A DNA stretch of 64,000 nucleotides from Agrobacterium vitis (GTDB taxonomy: Bacteria > Pseudomonadota > Alphaproteobacteria > Rhizobiales > Rhizobiaceae), in assembly GCF_013426735.1 (NCBI RefSeq), contig NZ_AP023277.1:1-64000 (forward strand). Direction: 5' to 3'. Below the pieces are notes generated by a model, which was not told where the DNA came from, did no database searches, and saw only the letters and a program-made list of their open reading frames with translations. Position 1 is the stretch's first letter. The number at the start of each line of letters is the position of its first letter. Positions 15,560 to 25,167 of the stretch are shown piece after piece. The translations under genes and the position numbers were made by a program.

Positions 15560-16381
15560 TCACGCAACACTGGTGAGGAAGTTATCCAGCAGGACGTTAA
15601 ACTCCTTGTGCCTTTGCCAGTGGAGACCGTGTCCGGCATTTTCGACACGAACCGCTCCACGGTTCCAGAGGTTCGCGAAAGTCAGGCTGTCAATGTAATC
15701 GAGATTGATCACGGGGTCGTCGGCGCCGTTGACGATTGCCAGCGGAACAGGCGAAGTTTCGACAATGGTGCGCTGATCGGAATGTTTTCCGGAAAGGGCT
15801 GCATCGATCATCAACTCGCGGGAGCGTCCGTCTGTTCGTCTGACAGCGATTTTCCAGAACGTGTCATGGACGGCGTCCGATCCATGCGCGAGTTCAATGA
15901 CCATGTCGATTTCCGCTTCACTCAGAGTCTGTTTTCCCGTGTAGGCGAATTCCGGATTGGGAAGAAAGCCGAGCGCTGCCCCTTCAGGGCCCGGAGGGAT
16001 TGGCGGTGTGCCGAAGATCATCGTGCCCGCGGCATTTTCCGGCAGGAGCCTCATAAGTTCCAGGGCGACGTGGCCGCCGAGAGAGTGGCCGAGTATGGCG
16101 AAACGATCGAGGCCGAGTGCTTCAATCACTTCGCAGATTGCACCGGCGTATCCGTTGAAGTTGTACGTGCGCAGCGGATCGATAGCGTCGGAAGACAGAC
16201 CATGGCCCGGTAGGTCGACGGCGATGACCCGGCGTTTTCCGGCCAGCGCCTCGATCTGGAAATGGAATGTTTCCTTGCAGACCGAATTGGCGTGGATCAT
16301 GAGGGGGGGGATTTCACTGCCGGCTGTGTCGAAGACTGCGATCTGTCCATGGGATGTCTCGATCGTTTGTTCACTCATCAT
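15560..16381 (-). CDS. Alpha/beta-fold hydrolase
   Basis: A 273-residue hydrolase: oxyanion region MIHANSVCKETF, D-L-P-G-H-G-L-S-S loop, nucleophile elbow G-H-S-L-G-G near residue 101, acid near N-G-A-D-D-P (~221), and a final histidine in E-N-A-G-H-G (~250). No signal peptide. Two adjacent ATGs (16381 and 16378) follow GGAG, either may be used. It is convergent with repC and stands alone. Substrate is unknown; similar proteins are annotated as esterases, lactonases or dehalogenases, and lactonase activity on quorum signals would be pure speculation. Confidence 0.85.
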   Translation of the reverse strand: MMSEQTIETSHGQIAVFDTAGSEIPPLMIHANSVCKETFHFQIEALAGKRRVIAVDLPGHGLSSDAIDPLRTYNFNGYAGAICEVIEALGLDRFAILGHSLGGHVALELMRLLPENAAGTMIFGTPPIPPGPEGAALGFLPNPEFAYTGKQTLSEAEIDMVIELAHGSDAVHDTFWKIAVRRTDGRSRELMIDAALSGKHSDQRTIVETSPVPLAIVNGADDPVINLDYIDSLTFANLWNRGAVRVENAGHGLHWQRHKEFNVLLDNFLTSVA

Positions 16382-16634
16382 CAATGCTCCGTGTTCAACT
16401 TCAAATTCTCGTCCTGACCGAGTTGCCGAAGGACCTAAACGATCTCTGTGACCACAATCTGAAGCTCGTGTTATGTGACACCCGCAAGCCACCATCCGGC
16501 AGGGTCCCGACCGCCTGAATGTTAGAGGCCAATTTTCCAGATATTGGGCACATAAGTCGACTTTTACTGAAGTGTTTCAGCCCTCCTTAGATTCATGAGG
16601 TTCATAGAATTCCATATTTCTCACGGTGATATTT

Positions 16635-17372
16635 ATGCGTCGTATTGTAGAAAAATCGATTGTCACCGGATTGCTATCGGTGTTGGCCTCGCTGGCGATC
16701 TCGTTCAGCATTGTGCCGTTGTTGGGCGGTCAAGTGGCGGGCGCGGGCCTGCTCATGACCATATTTTGTCCGCTGGCCATATCGATCCCAGCGTCGGCGC
16801 TGCATTTTAAACAGTCGGAAAAAGTGCGACGGGCAGAGGCAGCGACGAAAGAAGCTCTGAACAAATTGGCCGATGCCTATGAAGCGCTCCGTCTTCAGTC
16901 TCGCAGCGACGGCCTGACTGGCATTCTCACTCGAAGCGCATTCATGGAAGATCTGGCTTTGACGAGTCAACGAGGTGGGACGGGAGCCCTGCTATTCCTG
17001 GACCTGGACTACTTCAAGTCGATCAACGACCGGTATGGTCATGCGACCGGTGATGAAGCTCTTCGCTGCGCCGGACTTGTCCTCGCGAGCTTCTTGAGCC
17101 ATTCAGATTTCGCAGGACGTCTTGGCGGTGAGGAATTTGGACTGTTTCAGAGCGAACTGGCGTTCGAACAAATGCGCGGTCGTTGCGAGGAGGTTCGGGA
17201 GGAAATCGCCCGTATCGTCTTGAAAACACCGTCTGGCACCCAGGTGCGGATCTCCACGAGCATAGGTGGATGTTATTGCCGGCAGGGCTTTGATCCATCG
17301 GACTGCCTGAAGGCAGCGGACCAAAATCTCTATCAGGCTAAAGCTCTGGGTCGAAACAGGGTCATTGCATAA
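16635..17372 (+). CDS. Membrane diguanylate cyclase (GGDEF)
   Basis: A 245-residue protein with two N-terminal membrane segments (residues ~8-28 and ~34-55), a short coiled region (KVRRAEAATKEALNKLADAYEAL) and a C-terminal GGDEF domain: D-G-L-T-G-I-L-T-R start, F-L-D-L-D-Y-F-K metal site, and active-site motif G-G-E-E-F. The GGDEF signature in GGEEF form is catalytically competent, so it probably makes cyclic di-GMP, which controls attachment and motility. No sensor domain beyond the membrane helices. ATG 16635 is chosen; a GTG at 16626 is in frame. Confidence 0.88.
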   Translation: MRRIVEKSIVTGLLSVLASLAISFSIVPLLGGQVAGAGLLMTIFCPLAISIPASALHFKQSEKVRRAEAATKEALNKLADAYEALRLQSRSDGLTGILTRSAFMEDLALTSQRGGTGALLFLDLDYFKSINDRYGHATGDEALRCAGLVLASFLSHSDFAGRLGGEEFGLFQSELAFEQMRGRCEEVREEIARIVLKTPSGTQVRISTSIGGCYCRQGFDPSDCLKAADQNLYQAKALGRNRVIA

Positions 17373-17379
17373 ACACCGC

Positions 17380-18120
17380 TTACGGTTTTTCCAGAATCCA
17401 CTGTCGGTGTTCTGACATCGAAATAGAATTCACTCTCACGACAGCGTCGGCTGAAAGTGTTTCTGGGCCTCGCCCGGCTGCCAACAGAATGGTTGGGGAG
17501 AGGGGGAACATCCATGTTTGCTGATAACGATCAGGCATAACAAACTCTCCTTCAGCCGCGTGTAACACCCCCCATGTCATTCCACTGCCTCTGCTGCAAA
17601 CCCAATTGATCTCCCGCTGCATCCGGGGCCACGCGAACATTCGACCTGGTATGGATCCATCCGGATCAGAGACAACGTAGTTGGCCTTTTCCAACTGGTC
17701 GCGGTCATCGGAAGACCATCCGCTGATATTAGCGTGTTGTGGAAGACCTTTCATCCCGGTCATCGCCTGGAGACCGGACCCGGTGGCATTTGCTTCGACC
17801 AGACGAGATCGGACTGTCCACAACGCAAACATGGCAGTGACCTGATCGCTCTGTCGCTGATCAATGATAGTAAGCTTCGCATTGCAGACGGCATCCGCTA
17901 TCTCTTGAAAATTGTCTTCAATAGGCTTGTGGCCATTTTCGCTACGCTCCTCCCACAGGCGGGAAGCACAGAAAACGGCGTTCTCTGGCTTTGCAGGAAA
18001 GGTCGCGCCGTCCCTTCGCGTAACACGAACAAGGCCGTCGTCGTTGCAGAACCGGGCAATACTCTTGCGGGGAATAATATGCTGTCTCTTTGTCAATTGG
18101 TGAGGGTTCGTTGTTCCCAT
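17380..18120 (-). CDS. DUF4238-like protein
   Basis: A 246-residue protein with the DUF4238-type opening: K-R-Q-H-I-I-P near residue 11 followed by a short aromatic stretch (SIARFCNDDGLV), a W-E-E/E-x-x-F pattern further on, and late FPLSPTILLAA. This family is typically found in mobile or defence-related neighbourhoods; its biochemical role is not established. It is convergent with the diguanylate cyclase and lies next to an integrase gene in the same direction, so it may be cargo of that element. Family call is by resemblance of the N-terminal motif only. Confidence 0.6.
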   Translation of the reverse strand: MGTTNPHQLTKRQHIIPRKSIARFCNDDGLVRVTRRDGATFPAKPENAVFCASRLWEERSENGHKPIEDNFQEIADAVCNAKLTIIDQRQSDQVTAMFALWTVRSRLVEANATGSGLQAMTGMKGLPQHANISGWSSDDRDQLEKANYVVSDPDGSIPGRMFAWPRMQREINWVCSRGSGMTWGVLHAAEGEFVMPDRYQQTWMFPLSPTILLAAGRGPETLSADAVVRVNSISMSEHRQWILEKP

Positions 18121-18200
18121 CGTGACCTGTTCCTCGGCATGTGCGGGTGGGGGATCGGCCTTGGCGGGCGCTCATGCCGGCGCCACGCGCAGTTCCTCTG

Positions 18201-19376
18201 TCACAGAACCAACCGCGCAGCGCGCCCCAGTTTACGTTCTGTATTGTTGTAGTATCCCGACGCCTGCGTGACCGACTTGTGCAAGGATTGCTGCATCGCC
18301 TCGGGCAGGGGAATGCCGCGGTTGGCAGCCTCTGTCAGGTAGCCAGAGCGGAGACCGTGGGCCGAAAACTGCGCCGGGTCCAGTCCGGCCTGCTTGATGC
18401 GCGTTTTCAGGATGAGGTTTACAGACTGCGGCGTCATCGCACGCCGATCGAGATTGCCCCACTGGTCGATCCGGCGAAACACCGGCCCCGCTTCGATCTT
18501 CGCCTCTGTCAGCCAATGCTTGAGTGCCGTCACAGGCCTGCCGATAAGGACCACATGCTCGTCGTCATCCGCTGAAGTGGTCTTGGTGCGACCGAGATGG
18601 ATCGTTAGGCAGGGGAGGAGAGGGGAGTTCTCATCAGCCGGATTTGCCCGAACCGGTTCCTCGTCGACCAGATCCTCGACGCGCAGTCCTGCCACTTCGG
18701 AACGGCGTCTGCCGCCGGATGCGAAAGCCATCAGCAGCAGCGCCCGATCGCGCAGATCGACCAGCCGATCGCCCGCGCAAACGGCGAGCAGTTTGGCAAG
18801 GATATCACCGGTGACTGCCTTCTTGCTCTTTCTCTGCCGCGGTCGATTACTGGCGCGAACCGCCAACCGAAGCGCGCTTTTCAGCGACGGCGCCGAAAAC
18901 GATCCGATCTGTCCACGCCAGCGCGTCAGGATCGACCAGCTCGTCAACCGGCGGCGAACGGTCGCCGGCGCATGCGGGCCGGTGCTTCTCAGCAAGCCCT
19001 TGAGGCGTAGAGCGATCGCTACGTCCTCAGGCATGCCATGATCGGTGTTGGTTCCCCGCTCGACTGGGTCCCAAAGATGGTGGGCGACGAATTTCAGAAG
19101 CAGACTTTCAGGGGCAGGCCAGGGGAGGGGAGTGCCGGTCGCCAGAGAGCTCCACGCTTCTAGATAGGCGAGATCGGACGCCAGCGCCCGCATGGTGTTG
19201 TCGCCCATGCCTTCGCTGGCCAGGTGCTTGAGCGTCGCGACGTCGTCGTCGGTGAGAAGCTCGGCGAGCTGGTCTCTGCGCTCAAACGGCAGGATTGCAT
19301 AGAGGGCATCCAGTTCTTCTGCACGCTTCAGAACTGTCTGCTCTGCCGCAGGCACGATCTGCGAATTTTGCTTCAT
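18201..19376 (-). CDS. Tyrosine recombinase / integrase
   Basis: A 391-residue site-specific recombinase: N-terminal SAM-like DNA-binding region (to ~residue 165) and catalytic core with Arg in A-S-G-G-R-R-R-S-E-V, H-G-L-R-S-G (His and second Arg), a further His in L-H-K-S, and the nucleophile Tyr in A-S-G-Y-Y-N-N. It could resolve plasmid multimers or integrate an element; no attachment site is recognisable. ATG 19376 begins MKQNSQIVPA. It is divergent from the adjoining toxin-antitoxin pair with a 77-bp gap. Confidence 0.9.
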   Translation of the reverse strand: MKQNSQIVPAAEQTVLKRAEELDALYAILPFERRDQLAELLTDDDVATLKHLASEGMGDNTMRALASDLAYLEAWSSLATGTPLPWPAPESLLLKFVAHHLWDPVERGTNTDHGMPEDVAIALRLKGLLRSTGPHAPATVRRRLTSWSILTRWRGQIGSFSAPSLKSALRLAVRASNRPRQRKSKKAVTGDILAKLLAVCAGDRLVDLRDRALLLMAFASGGRRRSEVAGLRVEDLVDEEPVRANPADENSPLLPCLTIHLGRTKTTSADDDEHVVLIGRPVTALKHWLTEAKIEAGPVFRRIDQWGNLDRRAMTPQSVNLILKTRIKQAGLDPAQFSAHGLRSGYLTEAANRGIPLPEAMQQSLHKSVTQASGYYNNTERKLGRAARLVL

Positions 19377-19410
19377 CTCACATGTCCTGTCGATATCGCG
19401 AGTTTGCAAA

Positions 19411-19440
19411 TGTTCCGGAAATCCCGTATATTCCGGAACA
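19411..19440. promoter_or_regulatory. Operator of the Phd/PemK toxin-antitoxin pair
   Basis: An inverted repeat of two TGTTCCGGAA-type arms (19411-19420 and 19431-19440) separated by ATCCCGTATA, lying just before AAGGAG and ATG 19454. The half-sites TTCCGGAA are palindromes themselves. Autorepression by antitoxin at such sites is usual; it may also affect the divergent integrase gene. Confidence 0.75.
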
Positions 19441-19453
19441 AAGGAGTTTTATC

Positions 19454-19732
19454 ATGACATCCACGGTTACCGCTGCGGCGGTTTCGAAAAATTTCGGGGC
19501 TTATCAGGATGCGGCCGTTCGCGAGCCGGTGATCATCACCAAGAATGGTAGGCCCCGCACGGTTCTGATCGCTTATGAGGACTATGTGCGGCTGGCGAAG
19601 CGTGATCGTCGGGTAGAACTCTCGTCGGACGTCAGTGACGATGACCTCGCCGCTATTGAAGCATCGCAGATGGAGCCTGGTCTGGATCATCTCAATGCCG
19701 AACTGTTGACGGACAAGCATGCTGCCGACTGA
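19454..19732 (+). CDS. Phd/YefM-type antitoxin
   Basis: A 92-residue antitoxin: N-terminal DNA-binding fold (TSTVTAAAVSKNFGAYQDAAVREPVIITKNGRPRTVLIAYEDYVRL) typical of Phd/YefM proteins, then an acidic toxin-neutralising tail. Begins at ATG 19454 after AAGGAG. Its operator lies immediately upstream. The coding end overlaps the toxin gene by 14 bp, as in a coupled toxin-antitoxin operon. Confidence 0.88.
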   Translation: MTSTVTAAAVSKNFGAYQDAAVREPVIITKNGRPRTVLIAYEDYVRLAKRDRRVELSSDVSDDDLAAIEASQMEPGLDHLNAELLTDKHAAD

Positions 19733-20150
19733 ACCCAAGGTTGGCTGGCTGTTTCGATATTCGTATCTCTGGCATTGGCAACATCTCGAAGGCCGTGAGG
19801 AAGGCGACAAGGACCGTCCCGTGCTGGTTCTGGCGATTGTTGCCACACTTGAAGACGGAACGCCGGCAGTGCGGGTTCTGCCTGTCACGCATTCGCCGCC
19901 GTCCGATCCGCAAGACGCTGTTGAAATTCCGGCGGCCACCAAACGTCGCCTGGGCCTTGATGACGAACGCTCCTGGATTGTTCTGACCGAAAGCAACCGC
20001 TTCGTCTGGCCCGGTCCCGACGTCAGGCCGATGGACGGTGAAACCGGCTATTACGGTGCGCTGCCACCAGCCCTGTTTGAAGAGATCAAGCGCCGTTTTG
20101 TCGAGCAGGCGCGGGCGCAACGTCATCGCGCGACGGCCCGAAGCGAATAG
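19719..20150 (+). CDS. PemK/MazF-like toxin
   Basis: A 143-residue protein following the Phd-type antitoxin with overlap. The segment G-D-K-D-R-P-V-L-V-L, then VRVLPVTHSPP and a late SWIVLTESNRFVWPGPDVRP match PemK/MazF-like growth inhibitors, which are RNA endonucleases in the family. The pairing of a Phd-type antitoxin with a MazF-fold toxin is a known mixed arrangement. It likely stabilises the plasmid by post-segregational killing; RNase activity is inferred. Confidence 0.75.
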   Translation: MLPTEPKVGWLFRYSYLWHWQHLEGREEGDKDRPVLVLAIVATLEDGTPAVRVLPVTHSPPSDPQDAVEIPAATKRRLGLDDERSWIVLTESNRFVWPGPDVRPMDGETGYYGALPPALFEEIKRRFVEQARAQRHRATARSE

Positions 20151-20347
20151 CTGCCCTGTAGTGGTGTCATTTTCTATCCTCGTCTGGTGGCTGCGACCGT
20201 GATTTGCCCGGACTTTACAGCGTTCGGGAGTCGAAATCCATCACTATCGATACATGAATACTATCGTTAATGATATAGCCAACCGGCGATCATACCATGT
20301 GAGGAACCGTAATATTTAGATAGAGTTCTTGTAGGAAATCATTTACC

Positions 20348-21478
20348 ATGATTTCAATGGCTTACGATATCATGAAAATCAGCATGAGTGCATTGATGCG
20401 GCCGGCTTTCGACGCCGGCATCGCACTCGCGCGCTTGGACGAGCGGATCGCGCATTCGCCGGTCGGGCCGGGCTTCCTCGAACGCAGCCAGTTCACCGAT
20501 GCCTGCGCCTCGCTGTGGATCAACGGCGAACTCGTCCATCTCGAAGACCTTGTCCTCCACGACGCCACGAAGGATATTCGCACACCCACTCATGAGTTGA
20601 CAATCGCCCGCGACGTTCTTCGTACCCGCCGGCGTATTGCCGCCCATCTTCCCGGCTGGGCGTTATCGGGAGAGGGCATCCGAACTTTGCGACAGACGTC
20701 GGACATCAATCCGGTCGGCGCTGAGGCGGTGGAGCCGGCCAGCGTCGTTCGCTCAGCAGTCGCCATCGGTCCGGAAGAGGAGGGTGACGATGGTGATGAC
20801 GCGGAGAATTTACCCGGCGTCGACTATGCCGCCATCGATGCGCTGCTCGCGCGCTCTGACGCAGCGATCGAACGAGCCAAAAAGCCCGGCCGGGCTCCGG
20901 CCGATCCGCTGGTCTATGATCTCGATTGGGACGAGGACGCGCGGCTGGACGAATGGCGCGCTGTGTTGCACCAGGCGGAAAGTCTGCCGGCGGTGGTGCA
21001 GGCGATCGTCGCCCTCGACGCCTGGAACGAATTGTCGGTGCTGCAGCACGCGCCCTGGCTCAGCCGCCTGCTGGCCGCATCGATATTGCGGCAGGCCGGT
21101 ATCACCACCGGCGCGCATCTCGCCGCCATCAATCTCGGCCTGAAAACCATTCCTGTTGATCGGCGCCGGCATCGTGATCGGGAGACCCGGTTGCTCGCCA
21201 TTTCTCAGGGCCTGATCGCGGCCGCCGAGCTCGGTCTGAAAGAGCATGACCGGCTGATGCTGGCGAAGACAATGATGGACCGAAAGCTGGACGGGCGCCG
21301 CACGTCTTCAAAACTGCCGGAACTGGTCGAGCTGGTGATGGCGAAACCGCTCGTGTCGGCCGGGATGGTGGCGAAGACGCTCGACGTCACGCCGCAGGCG
21401 GCGCGGCGGATTGTTTTGGAGCTCGGCCTGAGGGAGATGACAGGGAGGGGAAGGTTTCGCGCGTGGGGTATTATTTGA
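20348..21478 (+). CDS. RHE_PE00001-family protein (DUF1612, HTH)
   Basis: A 376-residue protein with the DUF1612 layout: conserved N-terminal block ([50 protein letters not shown]), an acidic linker (residues ~138-160), a middle block ([41 protein letters not shown]) and a C-terminal helix-turn-helix ([21 protein letters not shown]). This family is confined mainly to rhizobial plasmids and islands and its role is unknown; a DNA-binding regulator is the best reading. ATG 20348 and 20357 are both possible starts. Confidence 0.88.
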   Translation: MISMAYDIMKISMSALMRPAFDAGIALARLDERIAHSPVGPGFLERSQFTDACASLWINGELVHLEDLVLHDATKDIRTPTHELTIARDVLRTRRRIAAHLPGWALSGEGIRTLRQTSDINPVGAEAVEPASVVRSAVAIGPEEEGDDGDDAENLPGVDYAAIDALLARSDAAIERAKKPGRAPADPLVYDLDWDEDARLDEWRAVLHQAESLPAVVQAIVALDAWNELSVLQHAPWLSRLLAASILRQAGITTGAHLAAINLGLKTIPVDRRRHRDRETRLLAISQGLIAAAELGLKEHDRLMLAKTMMDRKLDGRRTSSKLPELVELVMAKPLVSAGMVAKTLDVTPQAARRIVLELGLREMTGRGRFRAWGII

Positions 21479-21508
21479 GTAACTAACCAATATCCTTTAG
21501 GGCGTTTG

Positions 21509-23509
21509 TCAAGCCAACCACGATACTGGAATCAGGAAATCCTCCTCCCCGCGCCAGTTGCCGGCCTCGAATATGTTGTCATGTTGTCCCCAGGCCTTTT
21601 TGTCGGCATGGTCAAGGACGATAATTTGAAGCCTGCCTTTGAAGCTCTTTTGGGCGCGGGAAAGGGCACTGAAGATGCTTTTGGTGCTTTCCAAGTCGTC
21701 AAGATGACGACGCGGGCGGCGCTGTGAGGTCGCATTGTTGCTGGCCTGCCCTTCGATAAACTCCTCAAACGTATCACTGGGGAAGTAGACTTGGCTGGGC
21801 TGGTCGATAATTAGGAATGTAGGCACGGGATTGTCTCCCTTACGCCTCAGGAATATCCCGTGAAGGGCCAGAAGCGCAGCTAAATGATAGGCCATCCAAT
21901 TCTCGCCGCTCCCGATCTCCCAAAGAAAGTCGGGGCGACTTGCGCCATCGCGCATAAACTTCACGTTCAGTTCTTTTTCATCAAGCAGCGGGGTACCTGT
22001 CGCGCCGGTGACAGCCAAAGCACCGACAAATTTCGAGATGTAGTCCGAGATTGCTTTGCGAACGGCGGCTTCCCGGTCTCTTCGCGTTTTATCATCCGAC
22101 TGCTTCTTCAGGCGCGTCAACTCGTCCTCGAGACCCGCGATTTTTTTTACGAGCCCATCCTCGCCTTCGACATCGCCCAAAATCTTGAGCGCTTGCTCAG
22201 TGTTGCCGAGGAATCGGTAAACGCCTTCAAGGGTCTGAGTGTGACCTTGCTCAGATTCAACGGTCGCTTCAAATTCCTGGCGCGTCCTTCGAAGCTGCAG
22301 CATTGCCCTCTCGTCTGCCAGCAAGCCGCGCTGAATACCAATGATTTCGCTATCAACCATAGGTGACGTTGCTTCAGCTCCAGCGGTTAGCTCCGTAAGT
22401 TCGCGGATTGGTCCAACCAGTTCCTTCAGGTGAGTATGCGCTTCGGTCGTGGCAGAACCACACAAAACGCACGCACTGGCTTCGACATGCTCGAGAAACC
22501 AACCGGATCCCTTGACCCTAGCCTGCTGATCTTCAAGGACAGCTGCGTAGTCAGAGACTGATCGCCTCAAACTCTTGAGACGCCGTAGGCGACGACGCTG
22601 CGATGAAATAGTGGATTCAAATTCTTTCTCTTGGCTTCGAATAGCTTCGAGGCGTTCAACTGACGCAGACACGCGGCCAGCCGCAGGGACCACCGTGCCC
22701 GCGTTGTCCACCACTTGCCGTAGTAGCTCAACAATCTCCCTCAGATCAGAAGGCGGGTCTCCTGGCGGCAAAAGGTTTAACTCTTGCGCTCGGTAGAAAG
22801 CCCCCGTCGCATTCGCGCGCCAGTTCTCGATTCCTGTTCGTCGAGTGCGTAGATCGGCCTCCTGCTTCCGTATTTCCTCTCGGAGCATTTGTATTCGATG
22901 AGACCGCTCAATGTCAGCGTTCGAAACAATGCCTAGTGCCAAGGGTAGGACGTTTCGAAGCTTCTCCCGGTGCTCGCTGGAGTCCGCCTTGAAGAAGAGA
23001 GTGTACGGATTTGCCACGATGTGTTGCGGTAAGAAATTGAACGCCGCCATGTCGCGAAACGACGCGCGCTCGTTGAACCCTCGCGTTTGCTCGGGATCTA
23101 GGCGCAAGTCCGATAGACCGGAGAGAGCGTCCATCATTCCACGGATACGATCTGCATTTGTCGTCGCCACCGGCGAGATCGGCAAAGGGGCCTCAGTCTC
23201 GGGACCTTCTTGGAGCCAATACGAATTGTCTACCTGGCGACCATCCGGTTTTTTACGCGCAAGCCTCATAGAACCGGCGCTCGTTTCCAAGAGTAGACCA
23301 TACCAAGAGGCATGGTCTCTAATTTCGCCTACGGGTATTGTACAATGTTTGGCACCGAGGACGTAGTCGATGATCGAAATGACCGACGACTTCCCGGTTG
23401 AGCTCCACCCGCTGATGACGCTGATCTTGTCGATATCAAAGTCCACAACACGGGGCTTATGATTTTGATCAACAGGCCAAATGACTATCTGCTTGATAAA
23501 AAGCTTCAT
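21509..23509 (-). CDS. ABC-3C system ATPase (DUF3732, Rad50/SMC-like)
   Basis: A 666-residue SMC-like ATPase. Walker A G-W-S-S-T-G-K-S at residues 34-41; a long coiled-coil middle (about 200-460) that carries a Rad50-type zinc-hook motif C-V-L-C-G near residue 345; and a late Walker B-like segment F-L-I-I-D-Q-P-S-Q-V-Y-F-P that is diagnostic of DUF3732. DUF3732 ATPases are the ABC component of ABC-three-component conflict systems. The start follows the stop of the middle-component gene with no gap, so the three are one operon. It is expected to sense DNA or other invasion cues and gate the effector; that role is inferred from the family. Confidence 0.9.
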   Translation of the reverse strand: MKLFIKQIVIWPVDQNHKPRVVDFDIDKISVISGWSSTGKSSVISIIDYVLGAKHCTIPVGEIRDHASWYGLLLETSAGSMRLARKKPDGRQVDNSYWLQEGPETEAPLPISPVATTNADRIRGMMDALSGLSDLRLDPEQTRGFNERASFRDMAAFNFLPQHIVANPYTLFFKADSSEHREKLRNVLPLALGIVSNADIERSHRIQMLREEIRKQEADLRTRRTGIENWRANATGAFYRAQELNLLPPGDPPSDLREIVELLRQVVDNAGTVVPAAGRVSASVERLEAIRSQEKEFESTISSQRRRLRRLKSLRRSVSDYAAVLEDQQARVKGSGWFLEHVEASACVLCGSATTEAHTHLKELVGPIRELTELTAGAEATSPMVDSEIIGIQRGLLADERAMLQLRRTRQEFEATVESEQGHTQTLEGVYRFLGNTEQALKILGDVEGEDGLVKKIAGLEDELTRLKKQSDDKTRRDREAAVRKAISDYISKFVGALAVTGATGTPLLDEKELNVKFMRDGASRPDFLWEIGSGENWMAYHLAALLALHGIFLRRKGDNPVPTFLIIDQPSQVYFPSDTFEEFIEGQASNNATSQRRPRRHLDDLESTKSIFSALSRAQKSFKGRLQIIVLDHADKKAWGQHDNIFEAGNWRGEEDFLIPVSWLA

Positions 23510-24001
23510 CTAGAACTCCACCCTAAGATGGCGTTGGACTGCCAAAGACGATTCTGAAGCAAACCACGCGCCTAGACGTTTAGAGGCGGCCAGCATTTCG
23601 GTCACTGGGCTCTCTGGTCTCCGCAATTCTCGGGGAAGTTCGTTCCCGATAGCCCTAAATGATGGCATCCCGTCACTGGCGACGCGAGACAAAAGCTTGG
23701 CGCTGGCAGCGACTTGAAGCGTCAGCAACGTGGATTTGGAATAGTCTTCCATTCGAGACTGCAGACCAGCAATTATGTCTGGTCGGTCAGAGATGGCTTT
23801 CAGGATCCCGCTCTCAAAGTTCATGCGATAGGCTTTTTCGACAGTTGGCTTATGGAAAAGCATTGCTGCTACGATAAAAAACAAAGGGAGAGTGGGGTAG
23901 TCGTCGTCGCGGCTCTCCGCGAATGTCCTGGCAAACTGCCAGAACAGGCACGCGCCAAGTACTGGGTTACGCAATATGAGTTCTTCATGGTTTGCACGCA
24001 T
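23510..24001 (-). CDS. ABC-3C system middle component
   Basis: A 163-residue helical protein with the middle-component pattern: N-P-V-L-G-A-C-L-F-W-Q-F-A-R near the start, LPLFFIVAAMLFH, and R-M-N-F-E-S-G. These small proteins bridge the ATPase and the C-terminal-domain protein in ABC-3C systems. Its ATG overlaps the stop of the CTD gene (TGATG) and its own stop abuts the ATPase start, which shows strict translational coupling. Catalytic activity is neither seen nor expected. Confidence 0.82.
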   Translation of the reverse strand: MRANHEELILRNPVLGACLFWQFARTFAESRDDDYPTLPLFFIVAAMLFHKPTVEKAYRMNFESGILKAISDRPDIIAGLQSRMEDYSKSTLLTLQVAASAKLLSRVASDGMPSFRAIGNELPRELRRPESPVTEMLAASKRLGAWFASESSLAVQRHLRVEF

Positions 24002-25167
24002 CAAGCTTCTCCGATTGCGCGGTAGGTTGGATGCCACCATACTTCGTCATCGTCGGCCAGGCGGTGGTAATGGCCCGATGTCATGTAGATTTCACTGCAG
24101 CTTTGGCCTCCTAGCGGCTCGCAATGGAAATAGGTCGCTTCCGACATGATCCTTTGACCTACCTCCACAGGCCTAAGATCGCGATGCACTCGCCTCGTAT
24201 TCTTCACTATATTGCGCCATCGCGTGATCAGCCGATCTCCGCGATCTTGCCACTCTCGGTCCGCTACATCCCCATCTGCGCTAAGTCGATGCTTCTCAAT
24301 ATTGAACTGTACGAAATGTTCGACTGCCTGCAAAAGATCATCGTCATCCGCTTCGATACGTCGAAGGTGCTCAGCGAATGGGCGAGCTAGTGCTCGATTT
24401 CGCTCGTTGACTGCGATCAACACATCACGTGCTGCACGAGGTAAGAACCTCTGTCGGGCAAGTGACGCCTCGATTTCGCGGCATTGTCGAATGCATGCCA
24501 GTCGCGAGATTAATCCGGGCTGACCCATGTCCCATGCTTCTTTGAGCACACGCGTCATCCACCCCAAAAGAAAGTCGAGTATTTGTTGCTGATCCAGCCC
24601 TGGGTGGAGCGCGAAGCCATTTATCATCTCTTGGCGGGCACTTGCGAGAGTAAAACCATCAATGAGCTCAATGCGGCTTGCGAGCATTGTCAGAACGCTG
24701 TCATCAGCAGACACAACATCCTGCATGGTTTTGACGATTTTGGCTTTCGACTTCGTCTTACTGATCGTCCTGAGTGCCTCGACTATATGGGCCGGTGTCG
24801 CCGTGGTGTCTGCATTCCGCTTCCACATTGAGGCTACACCGTCTTCGATCCTTACGTTTGTTACGAGTAGGTATCGATCACAAAAAAGTCCGGTATCACG
24901 ATACTGCTGCATCCAAATTTGAAGGGTTCGCCAGAGCGCCGTGCTCCGATCCCCTAGCAAATCGGTTCGATTCTTAACACTGTTCTTATCCTGCTCTTGA
25001 ACAACTGGTAGGCCATTTTTGAGCTGTGCAACGTCGTCGAAACGCTCGACCGCAATTGTCACGTCATGATCTGCTTGGCTCAGGTGGAACAAGGCCCGTT
25101 CAAGCTGCAGGAGATAGCCCGACGCTTGCGGTGCTGCGGTATGATCTGTTCTCGGAGCTAGACCCAC
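24001..25167 (-). CDS. ABC-3C CTD protein with nuclease-like N-terminus
   Basis: A ~388-residue protein. The C-terminal end (CSEIYMTSGHYHRLADDDEVWWHPTY) is the characteristic ABC-3C C-terminal domain. The N-terminal ~110 residues (SGYLLQLERALFHLSQ...) resemble restriction-endonuclease-like domains found in Cap4/DUF4297 effectors: candidate acidic and basic residues are E41, D44-D45 and E58-Q59-x-K61. A nuclease effector tethered to the ATPase is therefore likely, but catalytic identity is inferred. Start: GTG 25167 after GGGGA is preferred; a TTG at 25212 would add 15 residues. Confidence 0.8.
   Translation of the reverse strand: MGLAPRTDHTAAPQASGYLLQLERALFHLSQADHDVTIAVERFDDVAQLKNGLPVVQEQDKNSVKNRTDLLGDRSTALWRTLQIWMQQYRDTGLFCDRYLLVTNVRIEDGVASMWKRNADTTATPAHIVEALRTISKTKSKAKIVKTMQDVVSADDSVLTMLASRIELIDGFTLASARQEMINGFALHPGLDQQQILDFLLGWMTRVLKEAWDMGQPGLISRLACIRQCREIEASLARQRFLPRAARDVLIAVNERNRALARPFAEHLRRIEADDDDLLQAVEHFVQFNIEKHRLSADGDVADREWQDRGDRLITRWRNIVKNTRRVHRDLRPVEVGQRIMSEATYFHCEPLGGQSCSEIYMTSGHYHRLADDDEVWWHPTYRAIGEA

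Noticed and set aside
15503..16213. 236-codon frame opposite the alpha/beta hydrolase
   Set aside because: The hydrolase has a full catalytic motif set; the plus frame shows no domain.
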